Origin: Vibrio sp. UBA2441
GTDB lineage: Bacteria; Pseudomonadota; Gammaproteobacteria; Enterobacterales; Vibrionaceae
Length of the DNA: 42,707 nt
Direction: 5' to 3'
Assembly: GCA_002342685.1 (NCBI GenBank)
Contig: DDQN01000040.1
Span: 1-42,707 of the forward strand
Every line of letters begins with the position of its first letter. Position 1 is the first letter of the stretch. This document shows positions 34,968 through 42,707 of this stretch, piece by piece. The translations under genes and the position numbers were made by a program. Below the pieces are notes generated by a model. It had not been told where the DNA came from. It searched no databases and saw only the letters and a program-made list of their open reading frames with translations.

Positions 34968-36266
34968 CTGAACATTATTACACGTGAAGAGCACAGCATT
35001 TCCAGACAAGACATCAGTGATAATGCACTGAAGGTACTTTATCGTCTTCATAAAGCAGGATTCAACGCATTTCTTGTCGGTGGCGGAGTAAGAGATCTCC
35101 TGCTTGGGCAAAAACCAAAAGATTTTGATATAGCGACTAATGCAACGCCTGAACAAATCAAACATTTATTCAGAAACTGCCGTTTAATCGGGCGCAGATT
35201 CCGTTTGGCTCATATCATGTTTGGTCGTGAGATCATTGAAGTCGCTACATTCCGGGGCCATCATCAGGAACCTTCAAAAAATATTTCAGCGCAATCTGAT
35301 GAAGGTATGCTGCTTAGAGATAATGTTTACGGCACGATTGATGAAGATGCGGAACGTCGTGATTTTACGATCAACGCAATGTACTACAACATTGCTGATT
35401 TCAGCATTCATGACTACGCCGAAGGCATTGAAGACCTTGAAGATGGCTTGATTCGGCTGATTGGTGATCCAGAAACACGTTATCGGGAAGATCCCGTTCG
35501 AATGTTAAGAGCAGTTAGGTTTGCCGCCAAGCTTGATATGGACATCTGTGATACCACAGCAGATCCTATGCTGGATTTAGCCTACCTACTTGAAGATATC
35601 CCTTCCGCTCGATTATTTGAAGAGTCACTCAAGTTACTACAATCAGGGCAAGGTTTAGAAACCTACTTCTTGATGCGAGACTATGATCTGTTCAGGCCTC
35701 TATTTCCAACCATTGCAGAAGACTTTACCGATGAAGGTGAAACTCTGACAGAGCAAATGATCGAATTAGTGTTGGAATCAACAGACAAACGAATCAACCA
35801 AGACAAGCGAATTAATCCTGCATTTATGTTCGCCGCAATGCTTTGGTATCCACTAAATCGTATCGCTCAATCGCTCATCGATGAGAAAGGATTCAACTAT
35901 TACGATGCGATAATGGAAGCGAGCAATATTGTTTTAGATAAGCAAGTTAAGACGATTGCTATTCCAAGAAGGCATACTGCAACTATTCGAGAAATTTGGC
36001 AGCTTCAGTTAAGACTACCAAGAAGAAGTGGTAAACGAGCTCAACGCCTGATGGAACTTAACAAGTTTAGAGCTGGGTTTGATTTTCTTGAAATGCGTGG
36101 CCAGATTGAGCAAGGTGAAACTCAAGAATTAGCAAGCTGGTGGCAGACATATCAAAATGCGGGTAGAAATATGCGCCAGGCGATGGTCAATGAAATGGGT
36201 CAGGATAAACCCAATTACCGACGTCGAAAAAATTACAGAAACAAAAAGAGCCAGACAAAGTCATGA
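34968..36266 (+). CDS. pcnB: Poly(A) polymerase I, with a non-canonical start codon
   Basis: Adds poly(A) tails that promote RNA decay. The catalytic nucleotidyltransferase motifs GGGVRD (35079-35096) and KDFDIATNATP lie upstream of the first in-frame ATG, GTG or TTG (TTG 35205). The frame is open back to a TAA at 34923, so translation must begin at another codon. The best-placed is CTG 34968, eight bases after GGAG (34956-34959). ATT 34953 and ATC 34962 are alternatives. E. coli pcnB is known to use AUU. From CTG the product is 432 residues, with GRRFRLAHIMFG, TYREDPVRMLRAVRFAAKL-type motifs and a basic C-terminus. It overlaps folK by four bases. Confidence 0.9.
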   Translation: MNIITREEHSISRQDISDNALKVLYRLHKAGFNAFLVGGGVRDLLLGQKPKDFDIATNATPEQIKHLFRNCRLIGRRFRLAHIMFGREIIEVATFRGHHQEPSKNISAQSDEGMLLRDNVYGTIDEDAERRDFTINAMYYNIADFSIHDYAEGIEDLEDGLIRLIGDPETRYREDPVRMLRAVRFAAKLDMDICDTTADPMLDLAYLLEDIPSARLFEESLKLLQSGQGLETYFLMRDYDLFRPLFPTIAEDFTDEGETLTEQMIELVLESTDKRINQDKRINPAFMFAAMLWYPLNRIAQSLIDEKGFNYYDAIMEASNIVLDKQVKTIAIPRRHTATIREIWQLQLRLPRRSGKRAQRLMELNKFRAGFDFLEMRGQIEQGETQELASWWQTYQNAGRNMRQAMVNEMGQDKPNYRRRKNYRNKKSQTKS

Positions 36267-36748
36267 CGCAGGTTTATATCGCCATTGGTAGCAACCTGAC
36301 GGATCCGGTTTTTCAGGCCAAAAATGCCATTTCTGCATTAAAACAGCTCCCTGACACTCAATTTATACAGGCATCGTCACTGTATAGCAGCGTTCCTATG
36401 GGGCCAAAAGATCAGCCAGATTATATTAATGCGGTTGCACTCATTGAAACACAGCTAGCACCAACAGATCTGCTCGACCTGACTCAAGGTATAGAACTTG
36501 ACCATGGCCGGGTTCGCAAAGATGAACGTTGGGGGCCAAGAACACTGGATCTCGACATTCTTCTTTATGGCGATCAAGAGATTGAGTCTGAACGACTGAC
36601 CATTCCTCATTATGGAATGAAAACAAGAGAGTTTGTCCTCTATCCGCTCGCCGAAATTGCACCTAATTTAACACTCCCAGATGGGACTGAGTTACAAGAT
36701 CTATTGAACAACGTTAATCTTAATGGACTCAGCGTTTGGCATCCATAG
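36263..36748 (+). CDS. folK: 6-hydroxymethyl-7,8-dihydropterin pyrophosphokinase
   Basis: Folate synthesis: transfers pyrophosphate from ATP to the pterin. 161 residues. The N-terminal IAIGSNL and the HPPK signature RWGPRTLDLDILLYG are present. The ATG overlaps the pcnB stop (ATGA), so the two are likely coupled. panB follows after 23 bp, as in E. coli. Confidence 0.97.
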   Translation: MTQVYIAIGSNLTDPVFQAKNAISALKQLPDTQFIQASSLYSSVPMGPKDQPDYINAVALIETQLAPTDLLDLTQGIELDHGRVRKDERWGPRTLDLDILLYGDQEIESERLTIPHYGMKTREFVLYPLAEIAPNLTLPDGTELQDLLNNVNLNGLSVWHP

Positions 36749-36771
36749 CCAGCTCCTGATAAGGAATACGC

Positions 36772-37566
36772 ATGAAAAAAACAACCATAAACGACCTAAT
36801 GCTTTGTAAGAAAGAAGGTCGTAAATTTGCTTCATCTACTGCTTATGATGCAAGCTTTGCCCAACTTTTTGAACAACAAGAAATGCCAGTCCTTTTGGTC
36901 GGGGACTCTCTAGGAATGGTTCTGCAAGGTAAAAATGATACTCTGCCTGTTACCGTAGAAGATATCGCTTACCACACGCGCTGTGTACGCGCAGGCAGCC
37001 CAAATTGCCTGTTGATGGCAGACATGCCCTTTATGAGCTATCCAACACCAGAACAAGCATGTGAAAGCGCAGCGGTACTGATGAGAGCTGGCGCCAATAT
37101 GGTCAAGCTCGAAGGCGGCGAATGGCTAACAGATACCGTTAAAATGTTAACTGAACGCGCAGTACCTGTTTGTGCACACTTAGGACTAACGCCTCAATCT
37201 GTAAATATATTTGGTGGGTACAAAGTACAAGGAAGAGACCAAGAAAAAGCAGACAAAATGGTTGCTGATGCATTAGCCCTTGAAGCGGCAGGTGCACAAA
37301 TTGTGTTACTGGAATGCGTTCCAGCCTCTTTAGCTGAGCGAATAACCAAAGCTGTTAACGTTCCAGTTATTGGAATCGGTGCTGGCAATGTTACCGACGG
37401 TCAAATATTAGTGATGCATGACATGTTTGGTATCTCCGCTAACTACATGCCAAAGTTTTCAAAGAACTTCTTAGCAGAGACCGGGGATATTCGAACAGCC
37501 GTCACTAAATATATCGAAGACGTTCAAACGGGCGACTTCCCTAGCCCCTCGCATACCATAGCTTAA
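36772..37566 (+). CDS. panB: 3-methyl-2-oxobutanoate hydroxymethyltransferase
   Basis: First committed step of pantothenate synthesis: ketoisovalerate to ketopantoate. 264 residues. The metal-binding Asp is in LLVGDSLGMVLQG. The segments VKLEGG, HLGLTPQSVN and IGIGAG are family hallmarks. AAGGAA lies upstream of the ATG. panC follows after 10 bp. Confidence 0.97.
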   Translation: MKKTTINDLMLCKKEGRKFASSTAYDASFAQLFEQQEMPVLLVGDSLGMVLQGKNDTLPVTVEDIAYHTRCVRAGSPNCLLMADMPFMSYPTPEQACESAAVLMRAGANMVKLEGGEWLTDTVKMLTERAVPVCAHLGLTPQSVNIFGGYKVQGRDQEKADKMVADALALEAAGAQIVLLECVPASLAERITKAVNVPVIGIGAGNVTDGQILVMHDMFGISANYMPKFSKNFLAETGDIRTAVTKYIEDVQTGDFPSPSHTIA

Positions 37567-37576
37567 GGAAACAGAC

Positions 37577-38461
37577 ATGCAAACATTCGCAGATACGCTT
37601 TCACTAAGAAAGCAGATCAGTCAGTTTCGAAGAGAAGGCCGAAAAATTGCTTTCGTTCCCACCATGGGGAATCTTCATGACGGGCACCTTACCTTAGTAA
37701 GAAAAGCCCGTGAGCTGGCGGACGTGGTTGTCGTGAGTATTTTCGTCAATCCAATGCAGTTTGACCGGACTGAAGATCTAAATAATTATCCTCGTACATT
37801 AGAAGATGATCTAAGCAAGTTAAACAATGAAGCCGTAGATCTCGTTTTCACGCCAACACCTGAGCTCATGTACCCTCAAGGCTTAGACAAACAGACTTCT
37901 GTAGAAGTGCCAGGGATCTCTCATATGCTCGAAGGTGCATCCCGACCGGGACATTTTCGTGGAGTTGCAACCATTGTTGCTAAGCTATTCAATATAGTTC
38001 AGCCTGACGTTGCTTGTTTTGGTGAGAAAGATTACCAACAACTGGCTGTACTCCGTCAAATGGCAATCGATCTTTGTATGGATATCGATATCGTTGGTGT
38101 GCCTACCGTTCGTGAAATGGATGGACTGGCAATGAGTTCACGTAACGGTTTACTCACTATGGACGAGCGCCAACGTGCACCAGTCGTAGCCCGAACCATG
38201 CGCTGGATTAGCAGCCAGATCCGTGGGGGTCGTTCAGATTACAACGCTATTATTGAAGATGCGAATGACCAGCTCCGTGCTGCCGATCTTCAACCAGATG
38301 AAATATTCATTCGGGATGCCAAATCACTGCAACCAATCGATGTAAATTCCACAAATGCAGTCATTTTGATGTCCGCTTTTTTAGGCAAGGCTCGACTTAT
38401 TGACAATCAAGTATTGGAATTAGCTCATACGACAGATACAGAGTCGGAAGCAGAAGAGTGA
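37577..38461 (+). CDS. panC: Pantothenate synthetase
   Basis: ATP-dependent ligation of pantoate and beta-alanine. 294 residues. Signatures are FVPTMGNLHDGHLTLV (HIGH-like HDGH), FVNPMQF, FGEKDYQQL and the KMSKS-like MSSRNG. AAGGAA precedes the ATG. panD is not in the window. It ends at a strong hairpin. Confidence 0.97.
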   Translation: MQTFADTLSLRKQISQFRREGRKIAFVPTMGNLHDGHLTLVRKARELADVVVVSIFVNPMQFDRTEDLNNYPRTLEDDLSKLNNEAVDLVFTPTPELMYPQGLDKQTSVEVPGISHMLEGASRPGHFRGVATIVAKLFNIVQPDVACFGEKDYQQLAVLRQMAIDLCMDIDIVGVPTVREMDGLAMSSRNGLLTMDERQRAPVVARTMRWISSQIRGGRSDYNAIIEDANDQLRAADLQPDEIFIRDAKSLQPIDVNSTNAVILMSAFLGKARLIDNQVLELAHTTDTESEAEE

Positions 38462-38462
38462 T

Positions 38463-38517
38463 GGGTAAATCGGTAACCGGTCTCCGGTTACCGATAACCC
38501 GGTAATCCTATTTTTTA
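38463..38517. terminator. Strong hairpin between panC and the convergent ABC permease
   Basis: Arms GGGTAAATCGGTAACCGG (38463-38480) and CCGGTTACCGATAACCC (38484-38500) pair with a single bulge and a 3-base loop. The plus-strand T-run (TTTTTT) comes 11 bases later. Stem strength is high but the U-tract is displaced. Confidence 0.7.
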
Positions 38518-38522
38518 GCCTA

Positions 38523-39293
38523 TCAACTTCTTAAGCCAATACCTTTCGTTACTAAGACATGAGCGACGGCGTAAAGCACGACAACAAATACGGACAAGAC
38601 GCCAAACGAAGAGACAATACCCACATCTGATACCCCTAAGAAACCATATCTAAATGCATTAACCATATAAACAATGGGATTAATTTTTGAGATATCCTGC
38701 CATAATTCTGGAAGCAGCGAAATCGAATAGAATACACCGCCTAGATAGGTTAATGGCGTTAATATAAAAGTCGGTATGATAGAGACATCATCGAATGTTT
38801 TAGCAAAAATCGCATTGATTAAGCCACCTAATGAGAAGACGACCGAAGTCATAAATACGGTAGCTACGATAATCCCCCAGTGCTCTATCTGAAGATCAAC
38901 AAAAAACAGTGAAACTACAGTAACAATGGCCCCGACGGCAAGTCCTCGAACAACCCCTCCCATAACAAAACCCAAAATAATGACATAGTTTGGCACTGGT
39001 GCGACAAGTAACTCTTCTATGTTTCTCTGAAATTTAGCACTAAAAAATGATGAAGCTACATTAGAGTATGAGTTAGTAATGACAGACATCATAATCAGTC
39101 CAGGCACGATATATTCCATGTAACTGAAGCCATTCATTTCTCCAATACGCGAACCAATTAGGTTTCCGAAAATAATAAAATAAAGCGTCATTGTTATAGC
39201 TGGTGGCACTAAGGTTTGTACCCAAATACGTGTAAATCGATTTATTTCTTTAGTTAACAGACTCTTAAATGCTATCCAATATATTTTATACAT
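38523..39293 (-). CDS. yadH: ABC-2 family transporter permease (YadH-like)
   Basis: 256-residue inner-membrane permease with six hydrophobic segments and the ABC-2 signature region near LTPLTYLGGVFYSISLLPE. It pairs with the ATPase that precedes it by 5 bp. The E. coli counterpart YadGH lies between can and the pan genes, as here. The substrate is unknown. Confidence 0.93.
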   Translation of the reverse strand: MYKIYWIAFKSLLTKEINRFTRIWVQTLVPPAITMTLYFIIFGNLIGSRIGEMNGFSYMEYIVPGLIMMSVITNSYSNVASSFFSAKFQRNIEELLVAPVPNYVIILGFVMGGVVRGLAVGAIVTVVSLFFVDLQIEHWGIIVATVFMTSVVFSLGGLINAIFAKTFDDVSIIPTFILTPLTYLGGVFYSISLLPELWQDISKINPIVYMVNAFRYGFLGVSDVGIVSSFGVLSVFVVVLYAVAHVLVTKGIGLRS

Positions 39294-39298
39294 GTTAC

Positions 39299-40216
39299 TT
39301 ACTTCTCACTTTGTTCGCGTACGATACCAACAAATAACTCTTCTAAGCGGTTAGCTTTATTGCGCATAGACAAAACTTTTATCTGTTGCTCTGATAACTG
39401 TGCAAATACTGAATTTAGCCCTTGAGTCTTATCAATATCAATCTCAATGGAGTCGTTATCAAGCAGAACTGCGTTGACGCCTTCAAGCTTCGGCGATTTG
39501 CTGCCCGGCTCCAAATCCAAAATAAAGGTTTCTACATGCAGCTTATTAAGTAGATCCTTCATCGTGGTATTCTCAATAAGCTCACCTCGATTAATAATGC
39601 CAATATTTCGACACAACATTTCTGCCTCTTCGAGATAATGCGTTGTAAGAATAATAGTAATACCTTGTTTATTAATCTCTTTTAAGAAGTCCCACATAGA
39701 ACGGCGCAGCTCTATATCAACTCCCGCCGTCGGTTCGTCGAGGATAAGAATTTGAGGCTCATGCATAAGCGCACGTGCTATCATCAGGCGACGTTTCATT
39801 CCTCCGGAGAGGTTGCGAGCCCGTTCAGATCTTTTTTCCCAGAGATCCAGTTGTGACAAGTATTTTTTAGCACGCTGTTTAGCAAGCTCGTTGGAAACAC
39901 CATAATATCCAGCTTGCTGGATAACAATCTGTTCAACGGTTTCAAATTGATTAAAGTTAAATTCTTGAGGTACCAATCCAAGATTTTGTTTAGCCAATTC
40001 TAAATCAGTATCAATGTCATGGCCGAAGACCTTCACCGCACCTGAGGTTTTATTTACTAAAGAAGTAATAATACCAATGGTTGTCGACTTTCCTGCGCCA
40101 TTAGGTCCCAGAAGCGCATAAAAATCACCTTTTTTAACTTCTAAGCTGACACCCTTTAGTGCTTCGAATCCACCAGCATAGGTTTTTCTTAAGTTACCGA
40201 TTTCAAGTGCGTACAT
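39299..40216 (-). CDS. yadG: ABC transporter ATP-binding protein (YadG-like)
   Basis: 305 residues from the ATG at 40216 (MYALEIGNLRKTY), matching the E. coli N-terminus; an upstream ATG at 40276 would add 20 non-conserved residues. Walker A is GPNGAGKSTT, the ABC signature LSGGMKRR, and Walker B LILDEP followed by TAGVDIELRR; the H-loop is TTHYLEEAE. The C-terminal QVLSMRNKANRLEELF-type extension is typical of this exporter group. It forms one transporter with yadH. It diverges from can across about 210 bp. Confidence 0.95.
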   Translation of the reverse strand: MYALEIGNLRKTYAGGFEALKGVSLEVKKGDFYALLGPNGAGKSTTIGIITSLVNKTSGAVKVFGHDIDTDLELAKQNLGLVPQEFNFNQFETVEQIVIQQAGYYGVSNELAKQRAKKYLSQLDLWEKRSERARNLSGGMKRRLMIARALMHEPQILILDEPTAGVDIELRRSMWDFLKEINKQGITIILTTHYLEEAEMLCRNIGIINRGELIENTTMKDLLNKLHVETFILDLEPGSKSPKLEGVNAVLLDNDSIEIDIDKTQGLNSVFAQLSEQQIKVLSMRNKANRLEELFVGIVREQSEK

Positions 40217-40425
40217 AATTTCATTCTTATATAGGACATATGCGTTTATAAATGGGGTCCAAATATAAAAAAACAACAGATCCAGTTAGATAACCTTATC
40301 TCAACCATATTGCTATTTTTTTGTTTACTACTCTTACCAGTGACTAAAATGTAACAATGACTTACTTTTAACAAGTACCCTTTATCAAGCTTGTGTATAG
40401 TATTGAGATTACAGAGGGAATATAA

Positions 40426-41085
40426 ATGCCAGATATTAAAAATTTATTTGATAAGAACTCGGCCTGGTCAGACAAAATGACCTCCGAATGCCCAGAGTAC
40501 TTTACCAAATTAGTCAATAGACAAAGTCCTGAATACCTATGGATAGGGTGTTCTGATAGTCGAGTGCCTGCGGAGCTATTAACAGGGTTAGATTCTGGTG
40601 AACTTTTTGTTCATCGAAACGTTGCAAACCAAGTAATACATACCGACTTAAATTGTTTATCTGTCGTTCAATACGCCATAGATGTCCTAAAGGTAAAACA
40701 TATTATTGTATGTGGTCACTATGGCTGCGGAGGCGTCAATGCGGCAATAGACAACCCTCAATTAGGGCTGATCAATAACTGGATTCTTCATATTCGAGAT
40801 CTCTTCTTGAAGCATCGAAACTGGTTAGGAAAGTTGCCTGAAGAGCAGTGGTCAGACAAACTTTGTGAGATTAATGTTGCCGAGCAAGTTTATAACCTGG
40901 GTAATTCAACGATAATGCAAAATGCATGGGAGCGAGGGCAGCAAGTTGATGTCCATGGCGTTATCTACGGCATTGGCGATGGTAAACTGCTGGATTTAGG
41001 GATGCGATGCGATAGCAGAGAATCTCTGGAATTGAAGTATCAAAGTGCCATAGAAAAAATCACTACAAACTCTCTATCCAAATAA
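40426..41085 (+). CDS. can: Beta-class carbonic anhydrase
   Basis: Zinc enzyme interconverting CO2 and bicarbonate in the cytosol. 219 residues, against 220 in E. coli Can. The zinc ligands sit at identical numbers: Cys42 and Asp44 in GCSDSRVPAE, His98 and Cys101 in CGHYGCGGV. AGAGGG precedes the ATG. It is convergent with hpt. Confidence 0.97.
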   Translation: MPDIKNLFDKNSAWSDKMTSECPEYFTKLVNRQSPEYLWIGCSDSRVPAELLTGLDSGELFVHRNVANQVIHTDLNCLSVVQYAIDVLKVKHIIVCGHYGCGGVNAAIDNPQLGLINNWILHIRDLFLKHRNWLGKLPEEQWSDKLCEINVAEQVYNLGNSTIMQNAWERGQQVDVHGVIYGIGDGKLLDLGMRCDSRESLELKYQSAIEKITTNSLSK

Positions 41086-41101
41086 TTTCCAGACCGATTA
41101 A

Positions 41102-41130
41102 TAAGGGAGGCCAATCGATTGCCTCCCTTA
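41102..41130. terminator. Hairpin between convergent can and hpt
   Basis: 10-bp perfect stem TAAGGGAGGC / GCCTCCCTTA with a 9-base loop. The T-runs are weak on both strands. Its position between two convergent stops supports a shared terminator. Confidence 0.65.
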
Positions 41131-41142
41131 CAAAAAACACAT

Positions 41143-41673
41143 TTACTCTTGAGGTACTACTTTTCCGATATAAGGTAAATGACGGTATTTTTGCGCATAA
41201 TCGATACCAACACCCACAACAAACTCATCAGGTATCTCAAAACCTATCCACTTCACATCAACCTTTACTTCTCTGCGCGAAGGCTTATCTAGCAAAGTAC
41301 AAATCTGTATTGATTTCGGTTCACGAATAGACAATATTTCACATACCTTACTTAACGTATTACCCGTATCGATAATATCCTCAACTAAAAGTACATCTTT
41401 ACCTTTAATATCATCGTCCAAATCCTTCAAAATTCGCACATCTCGCGAACTTTCCATACTATTGCCATAGCTGGATGCTGTCATAAAATCAACACAATGA
41501 TTAATTTGGATGGCTCGAGCTAAATCGGCCATAAATACAAATGATCCCCTCAACAAGCCCACTAAAACAAGATCTTCTGAATCACCGTAATGCTCGGTGA
41601 TCTGTTTACCCAGCTCGATTACTCGTTTTTGAACCTCTTCTTCAGAGATCATAACTTCAACTGTATGTTTCAT
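41143..41673 (-). CDS. hpt: Hypoxanthine phosphoribosyltransferase
   Basis: Purine salvage: hypoxanthine plus PRPP to IMP. 176 residues. The PRPP-binding motif is VLLVEDIIDTGNTL. The flexible-loop region MTASSYGNSMESS and the C-terminal WIGFEIPDEFVVGVGIDYAQKYRHLPYIG are typical. It lies between can and the luxR-type regulator and diverges from the latter. Confidence 0.96.
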   Translation of the reverse strand: MKHTVEVMISEEEVQKRVIELGKQITEHYGDSEDLVLVGLLRGSFVFMADLARAIQINHCVDFMTASSYGNSMESSRDVRILKDLDDDIKGKDVLLVEDIIDTGNTLSKVCEILSIREPKSIQICTLLDKPSRREVKVDVKWIGFEIPDEFVVGVGIDYAQKYRHLPYIGKVVPQE

Positions 41674-41969
41674 TCTTTACTCGTTTCGTTAATAGCAACT
41701 CTTTACATACCCAAGCTAACCCTATGGCACTTGGATATAAACTCAATTCACGTGTTTAACATAAATGAGTGTCCACTTCCGACAACAGTTGAAAGTGTTA
41801 CCTACATTCTAACATTAGATGATGAATAGTTACTAATTCGACGTTTTTCTTGCTTAACCTCAAATTAGTGACATAAATATTAACAAGAGTAATTGACCCA
41901 ACCCATATGCACCTGTACACTCATATTGACGAAATAACAGTCAGTATAACTATTAGAAATAAAAAAATA
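41674..41969. other. hpt/luxR divergent regulatory region
   Basis: About 300 bp without a supported gene. A TATAAC at about 41945 could be a luxR -10 element, giving a leader of roughly 40 nt. LuxR-family proteins usually repress their own gene, but I could not place a convincing autoregulatory site by eye. Confidence 0.4.
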
Positions 41970-41988
41970 ATCAACATCTTGGCAGGAT
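41970..41988 (+). promoter_or_regulatory. Qrr sRNA pairing site in the luxR/hapR leader
   Basis: The segment ATCAACATCTTGGCAGG just upstream of the ATG is complementary, with one gap and a few mismatches, to the conserved Qrr core CUAGCCAACUGACGUUGUU that I recall from Vibrio. It spans the AGGAT ribosome-binding site. In Vibrio, Qrr RNAs with Hfq block translation of this mRNA at low cell density. No qrr gene is in the window. Confidence 0.65.
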
Positions 41989-41995
41989 AAACATA

Positions 41996-42607
41996 ATGGA
42001 TATGATAACCAAACGTCCCAGAACAAGGCTTTCTCCACAAAAAAGAAAACTTCAATTAATGGATATTGCATTAGAGGTTTTCGCTCGCAGAGGCATTGGT
42101 CGTGGAGGCCATGCAGATATTGCAGAAGTTGCACAAGTCTCTGTTGCAACAGTATTTAACTATTTTCCAACCAGGGAAGATCTAGTTGATGAAGTACTAC
42201 ACCATGTTGTACGAAATTTTTCCGGCTTTCTTAATGAAAATATCGATACATCATTACACGCTAAAACCAACTTAAAAAATATTAGCGCCCGCCTCATTGA
42301 ACTGGTACAAGAAGACAACAACTGGCTAAAAGTCTGGTTTGAGTGGAGTGCTTCAACCCGAGAAGAGGTATGGCCTCTTTACGTCTCACTCAATAAAAAT
42401 AGTCGCCTTCTGGTACAGAGTATGTTTGAACAATCTATATCTCGCGGCGAAATATGCGATAAACAAAACCCTGAACATCTAACTAAAATGTTTCAGGCTA
42501 TTTGTTACGCAATCTATTTAGAAGCCCATCGAAATATGGACAAAGAACATCTAAATCAATTTGCAGACAGTTTCTTAAACATGCTTTGCATCTATACAGA
42601 GGCTTAA
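41996..42607 (+). CDS. luxR: LuxR/HapR/SmcR-family quorum-sensing master regulator (TetR fold)
   Basis: High-cell-density regulator of biofilm, protease, luminescence and virulence genes in Vibrio. 203 residues. The N-terminal arm KRPRTRLSPQKRK and the TetR-type HTH at about 39-58 (HADIAEVAQVSVATVFNYFP) are nearly identical to V. harveyi LuxR. The ligand-pocket region has NWLKVWFEWSASTREEVWPL, and the C-terminus is LNMLCIYTEA. The divergent second half (about 90-203) shows this is neither V. cholerae HapR nor V. harveyi LuxR itself. The ATG at 41996 fits the family N-terminus MDxI(T/A)KRPRT. The neighbours hpt and can match the Vibrio locus. Confidence 0.96.
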   Translation: MDMITKRPRTRLSPQKRKLQLMDIALEVFARRGIGRGGHADIAEVAQVSVATVFNYFPTREDLVDEVLHHVVRNFSGFLNENIDTSLHAKTNLKNISARLIELVQEDNNWLKVWFEWSASTREEVWPLYVSLNKNSRLLVQSMFEQSISRGEICDKQNPEHLTKMFQAICYAIYLEAHRNMDKEHLNQFADSFLNMLCIYTEA

Positions 42608-42639
42608 GCTTCTAGGTTAAAAAAGCGCACTATAATTGA

Positions 42640-42664
42640 AGAGATAATTTTATCTCTCTTTATC
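42640..42664 (+). terminator. Possible terminator after luxR
   Basis: AGAGATAA / TTATCTCT (42640-42647 and 42650-42657) with a 2-base loop, followed by CTTTATCT. The stem is AT-rich and the U-tract weak. Confidence 0.45.
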
Positions 42665-42667
42665 TAA

Positions 42668-42693
42668 TAAAAAACCGCCTAATAAGGCTAATG
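42668..42693 (-). terminator. Possible terminator of a minus-strand gene beyond the right edge
   Basis: On the minus strand GCCT-TATT-AGGC is followed by GGTTTTTTATT. The stem is only 4-5 bp, but the T-run is good. It hints at a minus-strand gene ending just outside the window. Confidence 0.35.
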
Positions 42694-42707
42694 CCGATCA
42701 GTTAAAG

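Noticed and set aside
35205..36266. pcnB starting at TTG 35205
   Set aside because: This would remove the nucleotidyltransferase motifs GGGVRD and DFDIATN, which are intact just upstream in the same frame.
40217..40276. 20-residue N-terminal extension of the YadG-like ATPase
   Set aside because: It is not conserved, and the ATG at 40216 matches the known family start.
41590..41829. 79-codon plus-strand frame over the hpt start and the gap before luxR
   Set aside because: Half lies antisense to hpt, it has no ribosome-binding site, and the rest is low-complexity hydrophobic sequence.

Overview
The window looks like the main chromosome of a marine gammaproteobacterium of the family Vibrionaceae, most likely a Vibrio. 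The evidence is a LuxR/HapR/SmcR-type quorum-sensing master regulator, VpsR, HlyU and an NptA-type Na+/phosphate cotransporter, all embedded in core gene neighbourhoods that I recall from Vibrio cholerae chromosome 1. Base composition is moderately AT-rich and uniform. I see no insertion sequence, prophage, integron, CRISPR array, tRNA or rRNA gene. The window is mostly ordinary core genome, and its interest lies mainly in the non-coding and regulatory DNA.

Layout. (1) 1-8066, minus strand: murJ, then ribF-ileS-lspA-fkpB-ispH (lipid II flipping, flavin cofactors, isoleucyl-tRNA, lipoprotein signal peptidase, peptidyl-prolyl isomerase, isoprenoid synthesis). Two intrinsic-terminator-like hairpins subdivide this run around lspA. 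(2) 8301-11614: rpsT (TTG start), hlyU, nhaR, and a divergent nptA behind what looks like a textbook PhoB promoter. (3) 11714-17037, minus strand: rppH-ptsP-tauE-lgt-thyA, tightly packed. (4) 17038-17675: a 638-bp gene-free region between rppH and mutH with a dense cluster of DnaA-box-like 9-mers, seven GATC sites in 240 bp and a 12-bp inverted repeat. Its position next to mutH suggests an equivalent of the E. coli DnaA-reactivating locus DARS2. (5) 17676-21931: mutH, a small unknown gene, tas, a DUF1127-like small protein, a candidate 37-residue peptide, and vpsR. (6) 22148-32267, minus strand: acnB (with a long leader hairpin), a patatin/type Vd outer-membrane autotransporter, mrcB and hrpB. 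(7) 32407-38461, plus strand: sfsA, dksA, gluQ, pcnB, folK, panB, panC. (8) 38523-42607: yadHG, can, hpt and the luxR/hapR-type regulator with a Qrr-sRNA-like pairing site in its leader.

Several regulators of surface behaviour and virulence (HlyU, NhaR, VpsR, LuxR/HapR) lie within about 34 kb of housekeeping genes. The strongest leads are the DARS2-like region, a pcnB gene that has no AUG, GUG or UUG start before its catalytic motifs, the Pho-box promoter of nptA, a candidate attenuator over the lspA ribosome-binding site, and the structured acnB leader. All functional calls rest on motifs read by eye and remembered family knowledge; no database search was possible.
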